64,000 bases of DNA from a bacterium (GCA_031082145.1 JAVHLP010000001.1:365831-429830), one strand, 5' to 3'; positions 35,353-44,165 are shown, counted from the stretch's first letter. Translations and numbers: made by a program. Notes: a model not told the origin generated them from the letters alone.

Positions 35353-35687
35353 GCGGCCTCGGGAGGTGGGTTCTGTACCGGCTGGCCGGCCTTGCTCTCT
35401 TACCCCTCATCGTCCTACACCTGTGGGCCTGGCACGCCCCAGGAGCGCCTCCGACCGCCTTCGCCCCGGCCCGGGCCCGGCTGGAGACTACCTCGGCTAT
35501 GGCGGTGGCGCTACTGCTTCTGTCACTGACCATCTTCCACGGCCTGACCGGCCTGGGCAACGTCCTGGGCGACTGGTGGCGGCTCGACCGGCCGGGCGAG
35601 AGGCGGCTGGCGGTCGCCTTGGGCACGGCGGGGGTGTTGCTCTGGATCCTCGGCGCATGGGGCCTGTTTGCCTTCCGGCGGAGATGA
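35349..35687 (+). CDS. sdhD: Succinate dehydrogenase/fumarate reductase membrane anchor SdhD
   Basis: 112 aa from ATG 35349. Three membrane helices with LYRLAGLALLPLIVLHLW and LTIFHGLTGLGNVLGDWW, whose His fits the second heme/quinone side. Separate SdhC and SdhD anchors (the E. coli and archaeal layout) differ from the single fused five-helix cytochrome b558 of Bacillus. The gene ends 4 bp before sdhA. Confidence 0.88.
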   Translation: MSGLGRWVLYRLAGLALLPLIVLHLWAWHAPGAPPTAFAPARARLETTSAMAVALLLLSLTIFHGLTGLGNVLGDWWRLDRPGERRLAVALGTAGVLLWILGAWGLFAFRRR

Positions 35688-35691
35688 GACG

Positions 35692-37386
35692 ATGATCCGT
35701 CATCGCGTGCTGGTTGTCGGAGGCGGCCTTGCCGGGCTACGAGCGGCCATCGCGGCCCGCGAGCAGGGCGCGAACACGGCCGTCCTATGCCGGCTGCACC
35801 CGCTGCGCTCAGCTTCGGTCGCCGCGCAGGGCGGGATCAATGCCGCCCTGGGCAATGCCCCCGAGGGCGGGGCTGATACCCCGGAGAAGCACGCCCTGGA
35901 CACCATCCGGGCCTCCGCCTACCTGGCCGACCAGGGAGCGGTGGCCTTGCTGGCCGCCGAAGCGCCGGCCAGAGTCTTTGAGGCGGAGAACTGGGGTTGC
36001 CCGTTCAGCCGCACCCCTGAGGGGAGGATCGCCCAGCGCCCCTTCGGGGGGGCCGGTCTCCCCCGTACCTGCTACGCCGCTGACCGCACGGGACAGGCGC
36101 TTGTGCACACCCTGCACGGCGTGGCCCTGCGGCATGGCGTCAGGTTCTACGAAGAGTTTGTGGCCATCTCGCTCGCCGAGGAGGACGGGGCGGTCTTCGG
36201 GCTGGTGGCGGTGAACCTGGCAACCGGCGACCTCGTGCCCGTGCAGTGCGAGGCCATCGTCCTGGCCACCGGGGGCGCCGGAAGGCTCTATGCGCGGTCC
36301 ACCAACGGTGTCCTCAATACGGGTAGCGGCATGGTGCTGGCTTACCAGGCGGGAGCGCCACTGAAGGACATGGAGTTCGTGCAGTTCCATCCTACATCGC
36401 TGGCCGGCGGCAACGTGCTGGTCTCCGAGGCGGCCAGGGGAGAAGGTGGGCAGTTGAAGAACGCCTGCGGGGAACGCTTCATGGCCAGGTACGCGCCACA
36501 AGACATGGAACTGGCCCCTCGGGACGTGACCGCCCGGGCCATCCAGAGTGAAATCGAGGCGGGCCGGGGGTTTCCCGGTGGGCACGTGCACCTCGACCTC
36601 ACTCACTTGGGCGAAGAGCCGTACCGGGACCGGCTCAAGGGAGTGCGGGAAGTGGTTCGCGCCTTCGTGGGAGTGGACCCCGCCGTTGAACCTATTCCCG
36701 TTCAGCCTGCCCAGCACTACATGATGGGTGGGATCGGCACCGACGAGCACGGGGCCACGCCACTGGGCGGGGTGTTCGCGGCAGGAGAATGTGCCTGCGT
36801 GTCCGTTCACGGAGCCAACCGACTGGGAGGGAATTCCCTGCTGGAGACCTTGGTCTTTGGTCGGCGAGCGGGAGCGAGCGCCGCCGTAGCTGCCCGCGAC
36901 CGCCGCCCCCGACGAGTCCCGGCAGCGGTGGTCAGTGAAGCCCTGAGACGGACCCGCCAGGAGTGGATGGCACTAGTCAGGGCGAACGGGCCTGAGAGCC
37001 CGGTGAGGTTGCGGCGAACCCTCCAAGCGACCATGACCGAGAAGATAGGGATCTGCCGGGACGGACCAGGACTGAACGAAGCGGCGGCAACCCTGGCTTC
37101 CCTGCAGGAGAGGTTTCGCAGGATAGGCATCACCCGGGGCAGCCGGTGCTACAACCTGGAACTCCTCGGCGCCTGGGAGTTGCGGGGCATGCTTGTGCTG
37201 GCCGAAGTCATCGCCCTAGCCGCTCTCCGGCGGCAGGAGACCCGGGGCGCGCATTGCCGGCGCGACCATCCCCGGCGTGACGACCGCCGCTGGCTCGTCC
37301 ATACCGGCGTCCAGCGCGGCCTAGACGGGCCGCTGCTCTCGTCCCTTCCCGTGGACGTTTCCCTCCGACCGCCGGGGACAGACTGA
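35692..37386 (+). CDS. sdhA: Succinate dehydrogenase/fumarate reductase flavoprotein, covalent-FAD histidine absent
   Basis: 564 aa from ATG 35692. FAD Rossmann motif VVGGGLAGLRAA, the active-site segments QFHPTSL, EAARGEGGQL, APRDVTARAI, QHYMMGGIG and GANRLGGNSLLE, and the C-terminal RRDHPRRDDRRWL are all present. In SdhA/FrdA the FAD is bound covalently to a His in RSHT/SHS. Here the aligned segment is PLRSASVAAQGG: Ala41 stands for that His. The fold and catalytic residues are otherwise intact. In E. coli FrdA, loss of this His keeps fumarate reduction but abolishes succinate oxidation, so this enzyme may work as a fumarate reductase. Confidence 0.94.
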   Translation: MIRHRVLVVGGGLAGLRAAIAAREQGANTAVLCRLHPLRSASVAAQGGINAALGNAPEGGADTPEKHALDTIRASAYLADQGAVALLAAEAPARVFEAENWGCPFSRTPEGRIAQRPFGGAGLPRTCYAADRTGQALVHTLHGVALRHGVRFYEEFVAISLAEEDGAVFGLVAVNLATGDLVPVQCEAIVLATGGAGRLYARSTNGVLNTGSGMVLAYQAGAPLKDMEFVQFHPTSLAGGNVLVSEAARGEGGQLKNACGERFMARYAPQDMELAPRDVTARAIQSEIEAGRGFPGGHVHLDLTHLGEEPYRDRLKGVREVVRAFVGVDPAVEPIPVQPAQHYMMGGIGTDEHGATPLGGVFAAGECACVSVHGANRLGGNSLLETLVFGRRAGASAAVAARDRRPRRVPAAVVSEALRRTRQEWMALVRANGPESPVRLRRTLQATMTEKIGICRDGPGLNEAAATLASLQERFRRIGITRGSRCYNLELLGAWELRGMLVLAEVIALAALRRQETRGAHCRRDHPRRDDRRWLVHTGVQRGLDGPLLSSLPVDVSLRPPGTD

Positions 37387-37388
37387 GC

Positions 37389-38123
37389 ATGGAGGCGTGC
37401 GAGAACACCATTCGGCTCGAGATCTACCGCTGGGAGCCACGGCGAGAGCCCCGGCCGCGCTTTCAGTTCTTCCACCGGCCCTGGCAGAGCAGGCTGACGG
37501 TACTGGGCCTGCTCCAGGAAGTATATGAGGAACACGATAGCTCACTGGCCTTCAGATCATCCTGCCGGGAGGGCATCTGCGGGGCCTGTGCCATGCTGGT
37601 CAACGGCCGCTACCGGCTTGCCTGCGCCACCCCCGTGGCCGACCTGGGGACGAAGTGCATCACGGTGGCCCCGCTCCCCCGCCTCCGGGTCATAAAGGAC
37701 CTGGTCGTCGACTTGGAGCCCTTCTGGCGCGCGCACGAAGCCGTTCGGCCCTACCTGACGCCTCCTTCGGGCCCCCCCGGGGGACGGGAGTTCCTGCAGT
37801 CACCCCGGGACCGCGAGCGGATGGGACAGGCAATCGCCTGTATCCTCTGTGGGTCGTGCTTTAGCGCCTGCCCCACCCACTGGACGGGCAAGCACGATCT
37901 CGGCCCGGCCGCCCTGACCCGGACCTTTCGCTTCTACGCCGACTCCCGGGATGGGGACGGAGCGGCCCGGCTGGCGCGGGCAGACCGGGGACTATGGCGA
38001 TGCCGCTACGCGTTGAACTGCACCGATGCCTGTCCCCGGAATGTCAACCCGGCCCACCATATCCGCGAACTCCGACGGCAGGCCGTGCGATCGTGGCTGG
38101 GCCGAGTGACCAGGCGAACCTGA
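37389..38123 (+). CDS. sdhB: Succinate dehydrogenase/fumarate reductase iron-sulfur subunit
   Basis: 244 aa. [2Fe-2S] ligands in SSCREGICGACAMLVNGRYR with a further Cys after; then the ferredoxin part CILCGSCFSACPTHW and CRYALNCTDACPRNVNPAHH, giving the [4Fe-4S] and [3Fe-4S] centres. All cysteines expected of SdhB are visible. Adjacent to sdhA (2-bp gap), completing sdhCDAB. Confidence 0.95.
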   Translation: MEACENTIRLEIYRWEPRREPRPRFQFFHRPWQSRLTVLGLLQEVYEEHDSSLAFRSSCREGICGACAMLVNGRYRLACATPVADLGTKCITVAPLPRLRVIKDLVVDLEPFWRAHEAVRPYLTPPSGPPGGREFLQSPRDRERMGQAIACILCGSCFSACPTHWTGKHDLGPAALTRTFRFYADSRDGDGAARLARADRGLWRCRYALNCTDACPRNVNPAHHIRELRRQAVRSWLGRVTRRT

Positions 38124-38167
38124 GTTGGCCCCACCCGCTGGGGGGAGACTAGCCGGGTGGTTGGGGG

Positions 38168-38635
38168 GTGACCCGCTCGGGCCGAGGACTTCTGTTGGCG
38201 GTCGCGGCGGCTGCGCTGAGCGGCCTGGCCATGACCTTGCAGGGGACCTTCAACGCCGTGGTGGGTAAACGCGTGGACCTGCCCGCCATGATCCTCCTCG
38301 TCCACGTGACCGGCCTGGCCATCGGCGTCGTGGTCTACCTCCTGTGGGGAAAACCCCGGCGCCTGCCCGCCCTCTCGGGTATCCCCTGGTACGCCCTTTT
38401 GGGCGGTGTCCTGGGGGTGATCATCATCGCCGGGGTTGCCTATGCGCTGGCCCGCACCGGCATCGCCCTGGGCGTCGCGGTCATCCTGACCTCGCAGCTC
38501 ATCACCGGAGTGGTGGTGGACCACTTCGGCTTGTTTGGGACGGAGAGGATCGCCGCCGCCTGGCCCCGCCTGGTGGGAGCGGTGTTGATGGTCGCCGGGA
38601 CCCGGCTGATGCTGTGGCGTCCCCCCTCGCCCTGA
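38168..38635 (+). CDS. Small DMT-superfamily transporter (YdcZ/DUF606 type)
   Basis: 155 aa from GTG 38168 behind GGGGGG. Five hydrophobic helices; ALSGLAMTLQGTFNAVVGKR at the start and a C-terminal VGAVLMVAGTRLML match the YdcZ family, half-size drug/metabolite-transporter relatives. Substrate unknown. It is not clearly linked to the sdh operon (44-bp gap) and converges with the amidoligase gene 14 bp downstream. Confidence 0.85.
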   Translation: MTRSGRGLLLAVAAAALSGLAMTLQGTFNAVVGKRVDLPAMILLVHVTGLAIGVVVYLLWGKPRRLPALSGIPWYALLGGVLGVIIIAGVAYALARTGIALGVAVILTSQLITGVVVDHFGLFGTERIAAAWPRLVGAVLMVAGTRLMLWRPPSP

Positions 38636-38649
38636 CCCCCGGTGGCCGG

Positions 38650-40107
38650 CTAAGCACCGCCGGCCGCCGCCGGTGGCCGCCAGACGGCTGCCGGGATGGG
38701 TAACTTCCACTGTCGCCGGATATCCGCCCGCTCCCGCCACTGGCGGTGGTCCCCTATGAGCCGCCGCAGGGGTTCGATCTCCTCCGAGCACTCCTTGTAG
38801 CCCGGCAAGGAGGTCAGGTCAGTCCATAGCGCGGAGAAGAGAGGCCGGAAGAAGGCCTTGCGACCGCGATAGAAGGCTCGCTGGGCCTCGGCCGGGGTGA
38901 GAACCCGGCGGCGGAGGAGGTCGCCGTCCATGGCGATGAGCCGGGCCAGGCTTATGACCGCCCGGGTCACCACCGGGGACACCAGCCAACTGGACAGGGT
39001 GCGGTACTCAAACCCGTGCCGCTGTAGCCTGAAGTCCCCCAGAAAGCCGTAGCGCCGCCGGCGTTGTTGGGCGGTCTCCGTCTTTTCCACCAGCATCAAT
39101 GGGAGGGCCAGGTGGTTATCCAGGGCCCGCAGCAACCAGGTGGTCGGCCGGAGGTTTCCGAAATGGATGTGCCCGCCGATGGGAAAGCCCTTGAAGGGCA
39201 TGCTGCCGGCGAGCCACTTGATGTTCGAGTAGGGCGCCAGCTCGAGGGCTTGGCGCAGGGCGGCGCGAATGCCTCGTAACACCTCGTCGGGGCAGGAGTG
39301 CGGCCGGGGCCGCACCTCGGCCAGCGGGAAGGACGGTCGCGGGGAGCGCCTGAGCAGCCGGTCGTCACAACCGACGCTGCCGTGGCGGGGGAAGAACTGG
39401 GAGGCCGCCACCATCCGCCGGGTGACGGTGTCCTGCAGCATGAACTCGGGATCGGCCCCCAGCAAGAGCGGCGAGGCCGGCGAGGGCCGGCAGTCCCGGC
39501 GCCGGGCGTCGGCGATGGCGATGTGGCGAGACATCAGGGCCCTGAGGGCGGCGGCCCAAGCCTCCAGGAGTTCCGCTTCCAGCCGCGGCGCGGGGTCGAC
39601 CCAATGCACGGCCGGCGACCCCTTGGGGGGAACCACCACATCCACTGCCCCGAAGTCCAGCCCTGTGCTGTACAAAGCCGATCTGGCCGCCCGCACCACT
39701 CTGTCCGCGGCCGATCCGGCCGGAACCTCCCTGAACCCTCCTCTCCGCATACGCTTCAGCACCGCAACCGGTTCCAGGTCGCAAAGGTGCACGCGATAGC
39801 CACGAACCCGGGCCACGCTGGGCGCCAGTTGAGCAGTGGTCCGTACCCCGTTGAGCCGCAGGACTTCCCGCAGCCGCTCAGAGTCGCCGGCGTTCTCCAG
39901 GCCTTCACGGCCGTTGAGGATGGCGCCCGGACCCGGATCGGCCGGCCATCCCCAGGCGAGAACGCCAAGCGGCTCCCCGTCCGGGTCCAGGAGATCCCGC
40001 AGCCGGGCCTCGAGGCGGAGTGCGGTCTCGTCGCCGGGCCGGGCTATGAACTTGATCAAGCCCCTCCCCCCCCGGTGGCCCCTAGCCGGCGCTCCTGGCC
40101 CCGTCAC
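38650..40107 (-). CDS. Predicted COOH-NH2 amidoligase (glutamine-synthetase-like fold, phiEco32 type 2)
   Basis: 485 aa from GTG 40107, which has GGAGGAGGGG upstream and overlaps the previous gene by 26 bp (TTG 40059 is an alternative, 469 aa). The C-terminal two thirds carry the amidoligase landmarks: LLLGADPEFML (about residue 215), FPLAEVRPRPHSCPDEV and GGHIHFGN, plausible Mg-ATP and carboxylate ligands of the glutamine-synthetase/GCS fold. The N-terminal ~200 residues lack a recognisable motif. Such enzymes are predicted to join a carboxyl to an amine. Last in a four-gene operon behind three ATP-grasp paralogues. Confidence 0.85.
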   Translation of the reverse strand: MTGPGAPARGHRGGRGLIKFIARPGDETALRLEARLRDLLDPDGEPLGVLAWGWPADPGPGAILNGREGLENAGDSERLREVLRLNGVRTTAQLAPSVARVRGYRVHLCDLEPVAVLKRMRRGGFREVPAGSAADRVVRAARSALYSTGLDFGAVDVVVPPKGSPAVHWVDPAPRLEAELLEAWAAALRALMSRHIAIADARRRDCRPSPASPLLLGADPEFMLQDTVTRRMVAASQFFPRHGSVGCDDRLLRRSPRPSFPLAEVRPRPHSCPDEVLRGIRAALRQALELAPYSNIKWLAGSMPFKGFPIGGHIHFGNLRPTTWLLRALDNHLALPLMLVEKTETAQQRRRRYGFLGDFRLQRHGFEYRTLSSWLVSPVVTRAVISLARLIAMDGDLLRRRVLTPAEAQRAFYRGRKAFFRPLFSALWTDLTSLPGYKECSEEIEPLRRLIGDHRQWRERADIRRQWKLPIPAAVWRPPAAAGGA

Positions 40108-41488
40108 CCCCCTCCTCCATCAGGGGGTCGAACCCGACCAGGTAGCGGCAGTAAAGGACGAGCTTGGTCCAGGCATACTCGCGAATGGCATCCTCATCAA
40201 AACGAAACGGCTTGGAGTTGATCTCCAGAACCCAGACCCGTCCGTCCCGATCCACCGCCATATCCAGTGAGAGTTCGCCGAAGCGGTGACCCAGTTCGGC
40301 GTCGAGCCCTTCCGCCAGAAGGCCGACGGCCCGCTCGAGCTCGACGATGATCTCCCGCACCCGGTCCGGCGAGCCGAAACTCGCTCCCAAGGCCCTGAGC
40401 AACGGTTGGCGGGTGCCCCCGTTGGGCACATGGGTGGCAATCCCGCCTCGCCGGGCCACCCGGGCGGCCATGCCGGTCACCGTCCAGACACCCCGGCCGT
40501 CCTTCTGGGCCAGAGCCCGCACATCGAACACCCGTCCCTCAAAGGTGGCCAGGGGCACGCCCTGCTGCACGATGTAACGGCGGGCCCGCACGAGGCTCCG
40601 GATCACCCCTCGCAACCGGGCGGCCCCGGTGACGCTAAGCCGCCGGACCCGGCCGGGCCGCATCTGGTGCCGGACGGTGAAGCGGGAAAGGCCCGTGCGC
40701 TCGATCTTGACTATGCCGACGCCCAGGCTGCCGCCCGCCTGCTTCAGGTACAGGACCGGGTACCGGTCGACCATGGTCACGAACCCACCGCCGCCGAAGC
40801 GCATCGTGGCCGGCAGGTAGGGCGCCGCCTCCGGACGCATCCGGAGCAGCTTGTAGACGTTCCACTTGTCCAGGTAATGGGGGTTGAAAAAGCGGTGCCC
40901 CAGTTCGCCCTCCAGTCGCCGGTAGAAAGCCTTCATGGCCGCCTCGCGCTCGGCGGAGCGGCTAGAGACCCGGTTGTAGATGATGTCGGGAAACGGCAGC
41001 CGGTGCCGCCGCCAGCGGTTACGGCCGGCACCGGGTGTTAACACGTAGCCGTCAAGCCTTCCGGGTCGCCGGCGGATGCCCGCCGGCGGGAAGACGGCGG
41101 CTATGGCCCCCAGCTTTCGTGCCGCCATGGCCACACCCCTCAAGGACGCATCCTGAGGCCCCAGGCTGGAGGTCACCCGCGGGCGTCCGGCGGCGTGAAG
41201 CGTCATCACCCCGATCAGGGGGCCCAAGCGAAGCCCCTGAGTGGTCCGGCCCAGGGTCAGCCAGTGGCCAAGGGGAACCATGCCGCGAGCTATTCGCGGG
41301 ACCTCAAGCCGGCCCCCGGACCCGTCGCCAGCAATGGCCAACTCGGCGATGCCACCATCCTTGCCGAACCGGATCGGCACCCGGTCTCCCGCGCTGAGCC
41401 CGAGTCTCACCGCCGTCGCGGGTGGCACGCTAAGGCCGAACCGGCTCTTGTCACCCAGGCCGGCGGCCCTCACCGCCATAACCCTCAT
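40082..41488 (-). CDS. YheC/YheD-family ATP-grasp protein, copy 1 (with N-terminal beta domain)
   Basis: 468 aa. An N-terminal ~75-residue beta-rich domain (SVPPATAVRLGLSAGDRVPI) precedes the YheC/D ATP-grasp. Landmarks: FNPHYLDKWNVYKLL, YLPATMRFGGG, LYLKQAGGSLGVGI (nucleotide-binding Lys), YIVQQGVPLA and ELSLDMAVDRDGRVWVLEIN (Asp and E-x-N metal ligands). YheC and YheD are spore-coat-associated in B. subtilis, and their ligase reaction has not been shown. It overlaps the next upstream gene by 4 bp. Confidence 0.9.
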   Translation of the reverse strand: MRVMAVRAAGLGDKSRFGLSVPPATAVRLGLSAGDRVPIRFGKDGGIAELAIAGDGSGGRLEVPRIARGMVPLGHWLTLGRTTQGLRLGPLIGVMTLHAAGRPRVTSSLGPQDASLRGVAMAARKLGAIAAVFPPAGIRRRPGRLDGYVLTPGAGRNRWRRHRLPFPDIIYNRVSSRSAEREAAMKAFYRRLEGELGHRFFNPHYLDKWNVYKLLRMRPEAAPYLPATMRFGGGGFVTMVDRYPVLYLKQAGGSLGVGIVKIERTGLSRFTVRHQMRPGRVRRLSVTGAARLRGVIRSLVRARRYIVQQGVPLATFEGRVFDVRALAQKDGRGVWTVTGMAARVARRGGIATHVPNGGTRQPLLRALGASFGSPDRVREIIVELERAVGLLAEGLDAELGHRFGELSLDMAVDRDGRVWVLEINSKPFRFDEDAIREYAWTKLVLYCRYLVGFDPLMEEGGDGARSAG

Positions 41489-42579
41489 GCGTCATCACCT
41501 TCCACCAGGCTCCGGGCGTACCGGAAGATTCTCCTCCCCGCCAGCCGGCGCTCCCTCCAGGCCCTCGCCAGCACCAGGGCCCTCCGCCCGGGGCGCGCGT
41601 TGGCCTCCAGGAACCAGGGTTGACCCTGGAGGTCCAAGACCATGTCGACTCCCAGTTCGCCAAAGGGCCCGAACCGCTGCTCGATCGGTGGCGGCACGGC
41701 CAGGGCCAGAGCTCTCAGACGGGACAGGGCCTGCTCTGCCCGCCCAGGCTGGCCCCGGTACAGCAGTCTCAAGAAAGACCGGGCAGCCTTGGCCGTACCC
41801 CCAGTGTGCAGGTTGGACGTTATCCCCCTGGACCGGCCGATCCTGGCCACCAACGCCGTTAGCCTCCACCCGGCCGCACCATCACGGTGCAGCAGCCCCC
41901 GTACGTCGAAAGGTCTCCGGCGGCGACCGGGAACCTCGATTCCCTGCTGTACAACGAAGTCATCGCCGGCCCCGGCCATGTCCACAGCCGCCTGAAGGCC
42001 GGACACCCGCCGGCCGGCCACCCGCCCCGGCGAGCGAACCCGGTAGGCCCCATCGGGATCGGCGGTCAGGCGTTCCAATCTGACCACCTGCTGCCCCTGG
42101 GTCCCCGAACGGGGCTTCATGTAGATGAGGGGCCAGCGGCAGGCCACCTCGCGGACGGTCTCGACACCCGCGAACAGAAAGGTAGCAGGAAGGTGAGCCC
42201 GCATCGCCGGCTCGGTCCAGAGACACTGATACACGTCCCACTTGTCCAGGAACGTCGGGTTGAAGTAGCGCCCATGGTACCTGGCCTTGAGCCTCCGCAC
42301 AGCCTGGGCCACCGGCGGCCGTCTGGCATCCCTCCGGTTGACAATGCGATCATAGACCACGTCGGGCAAGCGATGGTTGGACCGCCGCCAGCCACCCCTG
42401 CCGGCGGTCCAACCCCGTACCGTCCCTGTCTCCCAGTTCACGCCCTCCGGGGTGAACACGTAGGCCCTACACCTCTCCTGCCGGGCCGACCGCAAGAGCG
42501 CCCGGAAGAGCGGGCTCTGCTCGCCAAAACCTCGTCCCGCCGTCAGCGTGGTCAACATCCCGACCAGTGGAGTTCTCAT
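41485..42579 (-). CDS. YheC/YheD-family ATP-grasp protein, copy 2
   Basis: 364 aa, without the N-terminal beta domain of its neighbours; it starts at the MRTPLVGMLTTLTA segment that marks the catalytic part. ATP-grasp landmarks: FNPTFLDKWDVYQCL, LPATFLFAGVE, IYMKPRSGTQGQQVVRL and GELGVDMVLDLQGQPWFLEA with an E-x-N ending (EANARPG). Overlaps copy 1 and copy 3 by 4 bp on either side (ATGA), so the three are made together. Confidence 0.9.
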   Translation of the reverse strand: MRTPLVGMLTTLTAGRGFGEQSPLFRALLRSARQERCRAYVFTPEGVNWETGTVRGWTAGRGGWRRSNHRLPDVVYDRIVNRRDARRPPVAQAVRRLKARYHGRYFNPTFLDKWDVYQCLWTEPAMRAHLPATFLFAGVETVREVACRWPLIYMKPRSGTQGQQVVRLERLTADPDGAYRVRSPGRVAGRRVSGLQAAVDMAGAGDDFVVQQGIEVPGRRRRPFDVRGLLHRDGAAGWRLTALVARIGRSRGITSNLHTGGTAKAARSFLRLLYRGQPGRAEQALSRLRALALAVPPPIEQRFGPFGELGVDMVLDLQGQPWFLEANARPGRRALVLARAWRERRLAGRRIFRYARSLVEGDDA

Positions 42580-43994
42580 TGCGACACCCCCACCTCGCCG
42601 GCGCCGCCCGCCCTCTCAACTGGTTCTTCCGCGAAGCCGGCGAGGTGGCGTGCGTAGGCCAGGGGCCGGACCAGTGCCAGCCGCACCAGGGCCATCGATC
42701 CTCGCTCGGTGGTAACGTTGCGCCAGGGGCGGGAGTTGACCTCGATCAGCCAGATCTGCCCGGTTCGGTCCACTCCCAGGTCGAGCCCGAGTTCGCCGAG
42801 GGTCACACCCAGCGCCGACTCGACCAGGGGAGGGAGCCACGTCGAGACATCCCGCAAGCGGCGCGCGGTCTCCCGCCGTCGGGCCGGCCTGGCCCGAGCC
42901 AGGGCGATGGGAACTACTCTCGCCAACGGCTCGCCCGTCCCGCCGGCGCTGATGTTCGAGGTTATCCCGCCGTAGCTCCCAACGCGGGCGAACAGCTTGG
43001 TCCGCCGCCAGTGGCCGCTCTCGTCCCGCTGCATCAGGATCCGCACGTCGAAAGGGCGGGTCCCCACCCGGGCCAGATCAAGACCTTCCTGGGCGAGGTA
43101 CTTCCGGCCCCGCATCAGCCGGGCCAGAGCCCGGGCGAGACCGGCGGCTCCCACGGCCTCACCCGTCCGCACCGACCTTGGTCCCTGGAACTGCCAGAGG
43201 TATTGCTCCGGCCAGCGCCGGAGAACCCGGATGATGCCCCGGCCCTGGCTGCCGCCCGTAGGCTTCAGGAAGACCACGCGGTGACGATCTAGCATGCCCA
43301 GTACGATGGGTACGCCCTGGTAGCGATGAGTCTCAGGCAGCAGCGGCCGGATGCGGGGTTCGCCCATGAGCGCCTGGTAGGTCTCCCACTTGTCCAGAAA
43401 GGAGGGGTTAAAGTAGCGGGAACCCAGCGCCTGCTCCAGCCGCGCCGCCGTGGCGGCGACCGGGGGGCGGCGTTCCGCCTGCCGGCTGGGGATCCGGTTG
43501 TAGACGGCGTCCGGAAAGGGGAAATGCCCCCGGCGCCACCGGCCCCTGCTCCCCGAGAAGGTGTAACCCCGGACCGTTCCCCGTTCCCAGTCAACCGATC
43601 CGGGAGTGAAAGCGAAGGCCAGCACGCCCTGGGTGGCCGCCAGCCGGGTCATCTCCCGGACGATCGGTGTCTGGCCGCCGAAGAGCGAGCGCCGTCCCCG
43701 GGTGGTGAAGATGCCCACGATAGGGCCCAACCTGACGGTGGGGGGATCGTTACCTACCCGCACCCCCAGGCGTACTCCAGCCGGCATTCGCAGTGCCTGG
43801 AGGAGGGCCCGGTTGGCCCAGAGGGAACGTTGGCCGGCGCCTGTACGTTGCACCACGACGGCCCTCGTTCTCCTCCCTCCCGCCTCAACTGTGAGCTCAC
43901 CCCCCGGCTCAACTCCCAGCAAACGGGCTGCGGAATCGGTGAGCGTGAGAACCGGTCCCCCCGGCGGTCCTGTCAGCCTTCCCAGCGTCCACAC
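42576..43994 (-). CDS. YheC/YheD-family ATP-grasp protein, copy 3 (with N-terminal beta domain)
   Basis: 472 aa from GTG 43994; first gene of the operon. Same architecture as copy 1: beta domain (LLGVEPGGELTVEAGG), then ATP-grasp with FNPSFLDKWETYQALM, LPETHRYQGVP, VFLKPTGGSQGRGIIRV, KYLAQEGLDLARVG and GELGLDLGVDRTGQIWLIEV ending E-x-N. The paralogues differ most in the segment between the adenine-binding Lys and the metal-binding loop, which suggests different substrates. Confidence 0.9.
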   Translation of the reverse strand: MWTLGRLTGPPGGPVLTLTDSAARLLGVEPGGELTVEAGGRRTRAVVVQRTGAGQRSLWANRALLQALRMPAGVRLGVRVGNDPPTVRLGPIVGIFTTRGRRSLFGGQTPIVREMTRLAATQGVLAFAFTPGSVDWERGTVRGYTFSGSRGRWRRGHFPFPDAVYNRIPSRQAERRPPVAATAARLEQALGSRYFNPSFLDKWETYQALMGEPRIRPLLPETHRYQGVPIVLGMLDRHRVVFLKPTGGSQGRGIIRVLRRWPEQYLWQFQGPRSVRTGEAVGAAGLARALARLMRGRKYLAQEGLDLARVGTRPFDVRILMQRDESGHWRRTKLFARVGSYGGITSNISAGGTGEPLARVVPIALARARPARRRETARRLRDVSTWLPPLVESALGVTLGELGLDLGVDRTGQIWLIEVNSRPWRNVTTERGSMALVRLALVRPLAYARHLAGFAEEPVERAGGAGEVGVSQ

Positions 43995-44020
43995 GGGTAT
44001 CGCCAGCCATCCGGGCCGGT

Positions 44021-44049
44021 AGTAACGGCCGGTAAACAGTATATGTCAA
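44021..44049 (-). promoter_or_regulatory. Candidate promoter of the ATP-grasp/amidoligase operon
   Basis: On the minus strand TTGACA (44049-44044), 17 nt, GTTACT (44026-44021). Overlapping it, CATATACT (44045-44038) resembles the -10 of the mother-cell sigma factors E and K. AT-rich compared with its surroundings and 27-45 bp before the GTG at 43994. Which sigma factor applies cannot be decided from sequence. Confidence 0.3.
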
Positions 44050-44137
44050 CCCCGCCGACCGGTTACCGGCGGGGCATTGTGTCGAGCGGACCTGGCGGGA
44101 CGGAGTGGGCCGGGTGATGGCCGGAGGCAGTGGCGAG

Positions 44138-44165
44138 GGGCCCGCCTGAGCGGTCAGGCGGGCCC
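44138..44165 (-). terminator. Perfect 12-bp hairpin downstream of cotE-like gene
   Basis: Arms GGGCCCGCCTGA (44138-44149) and TCAGGCGGGCCC (44154-44165) around GCGG. No U-tract. It lies 66 bp after the stop of the CotE-like gene; a second weaker stem, CCCCGCCG/CGGCGGGG, is at 44050-44074. Confidence 0.5.
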
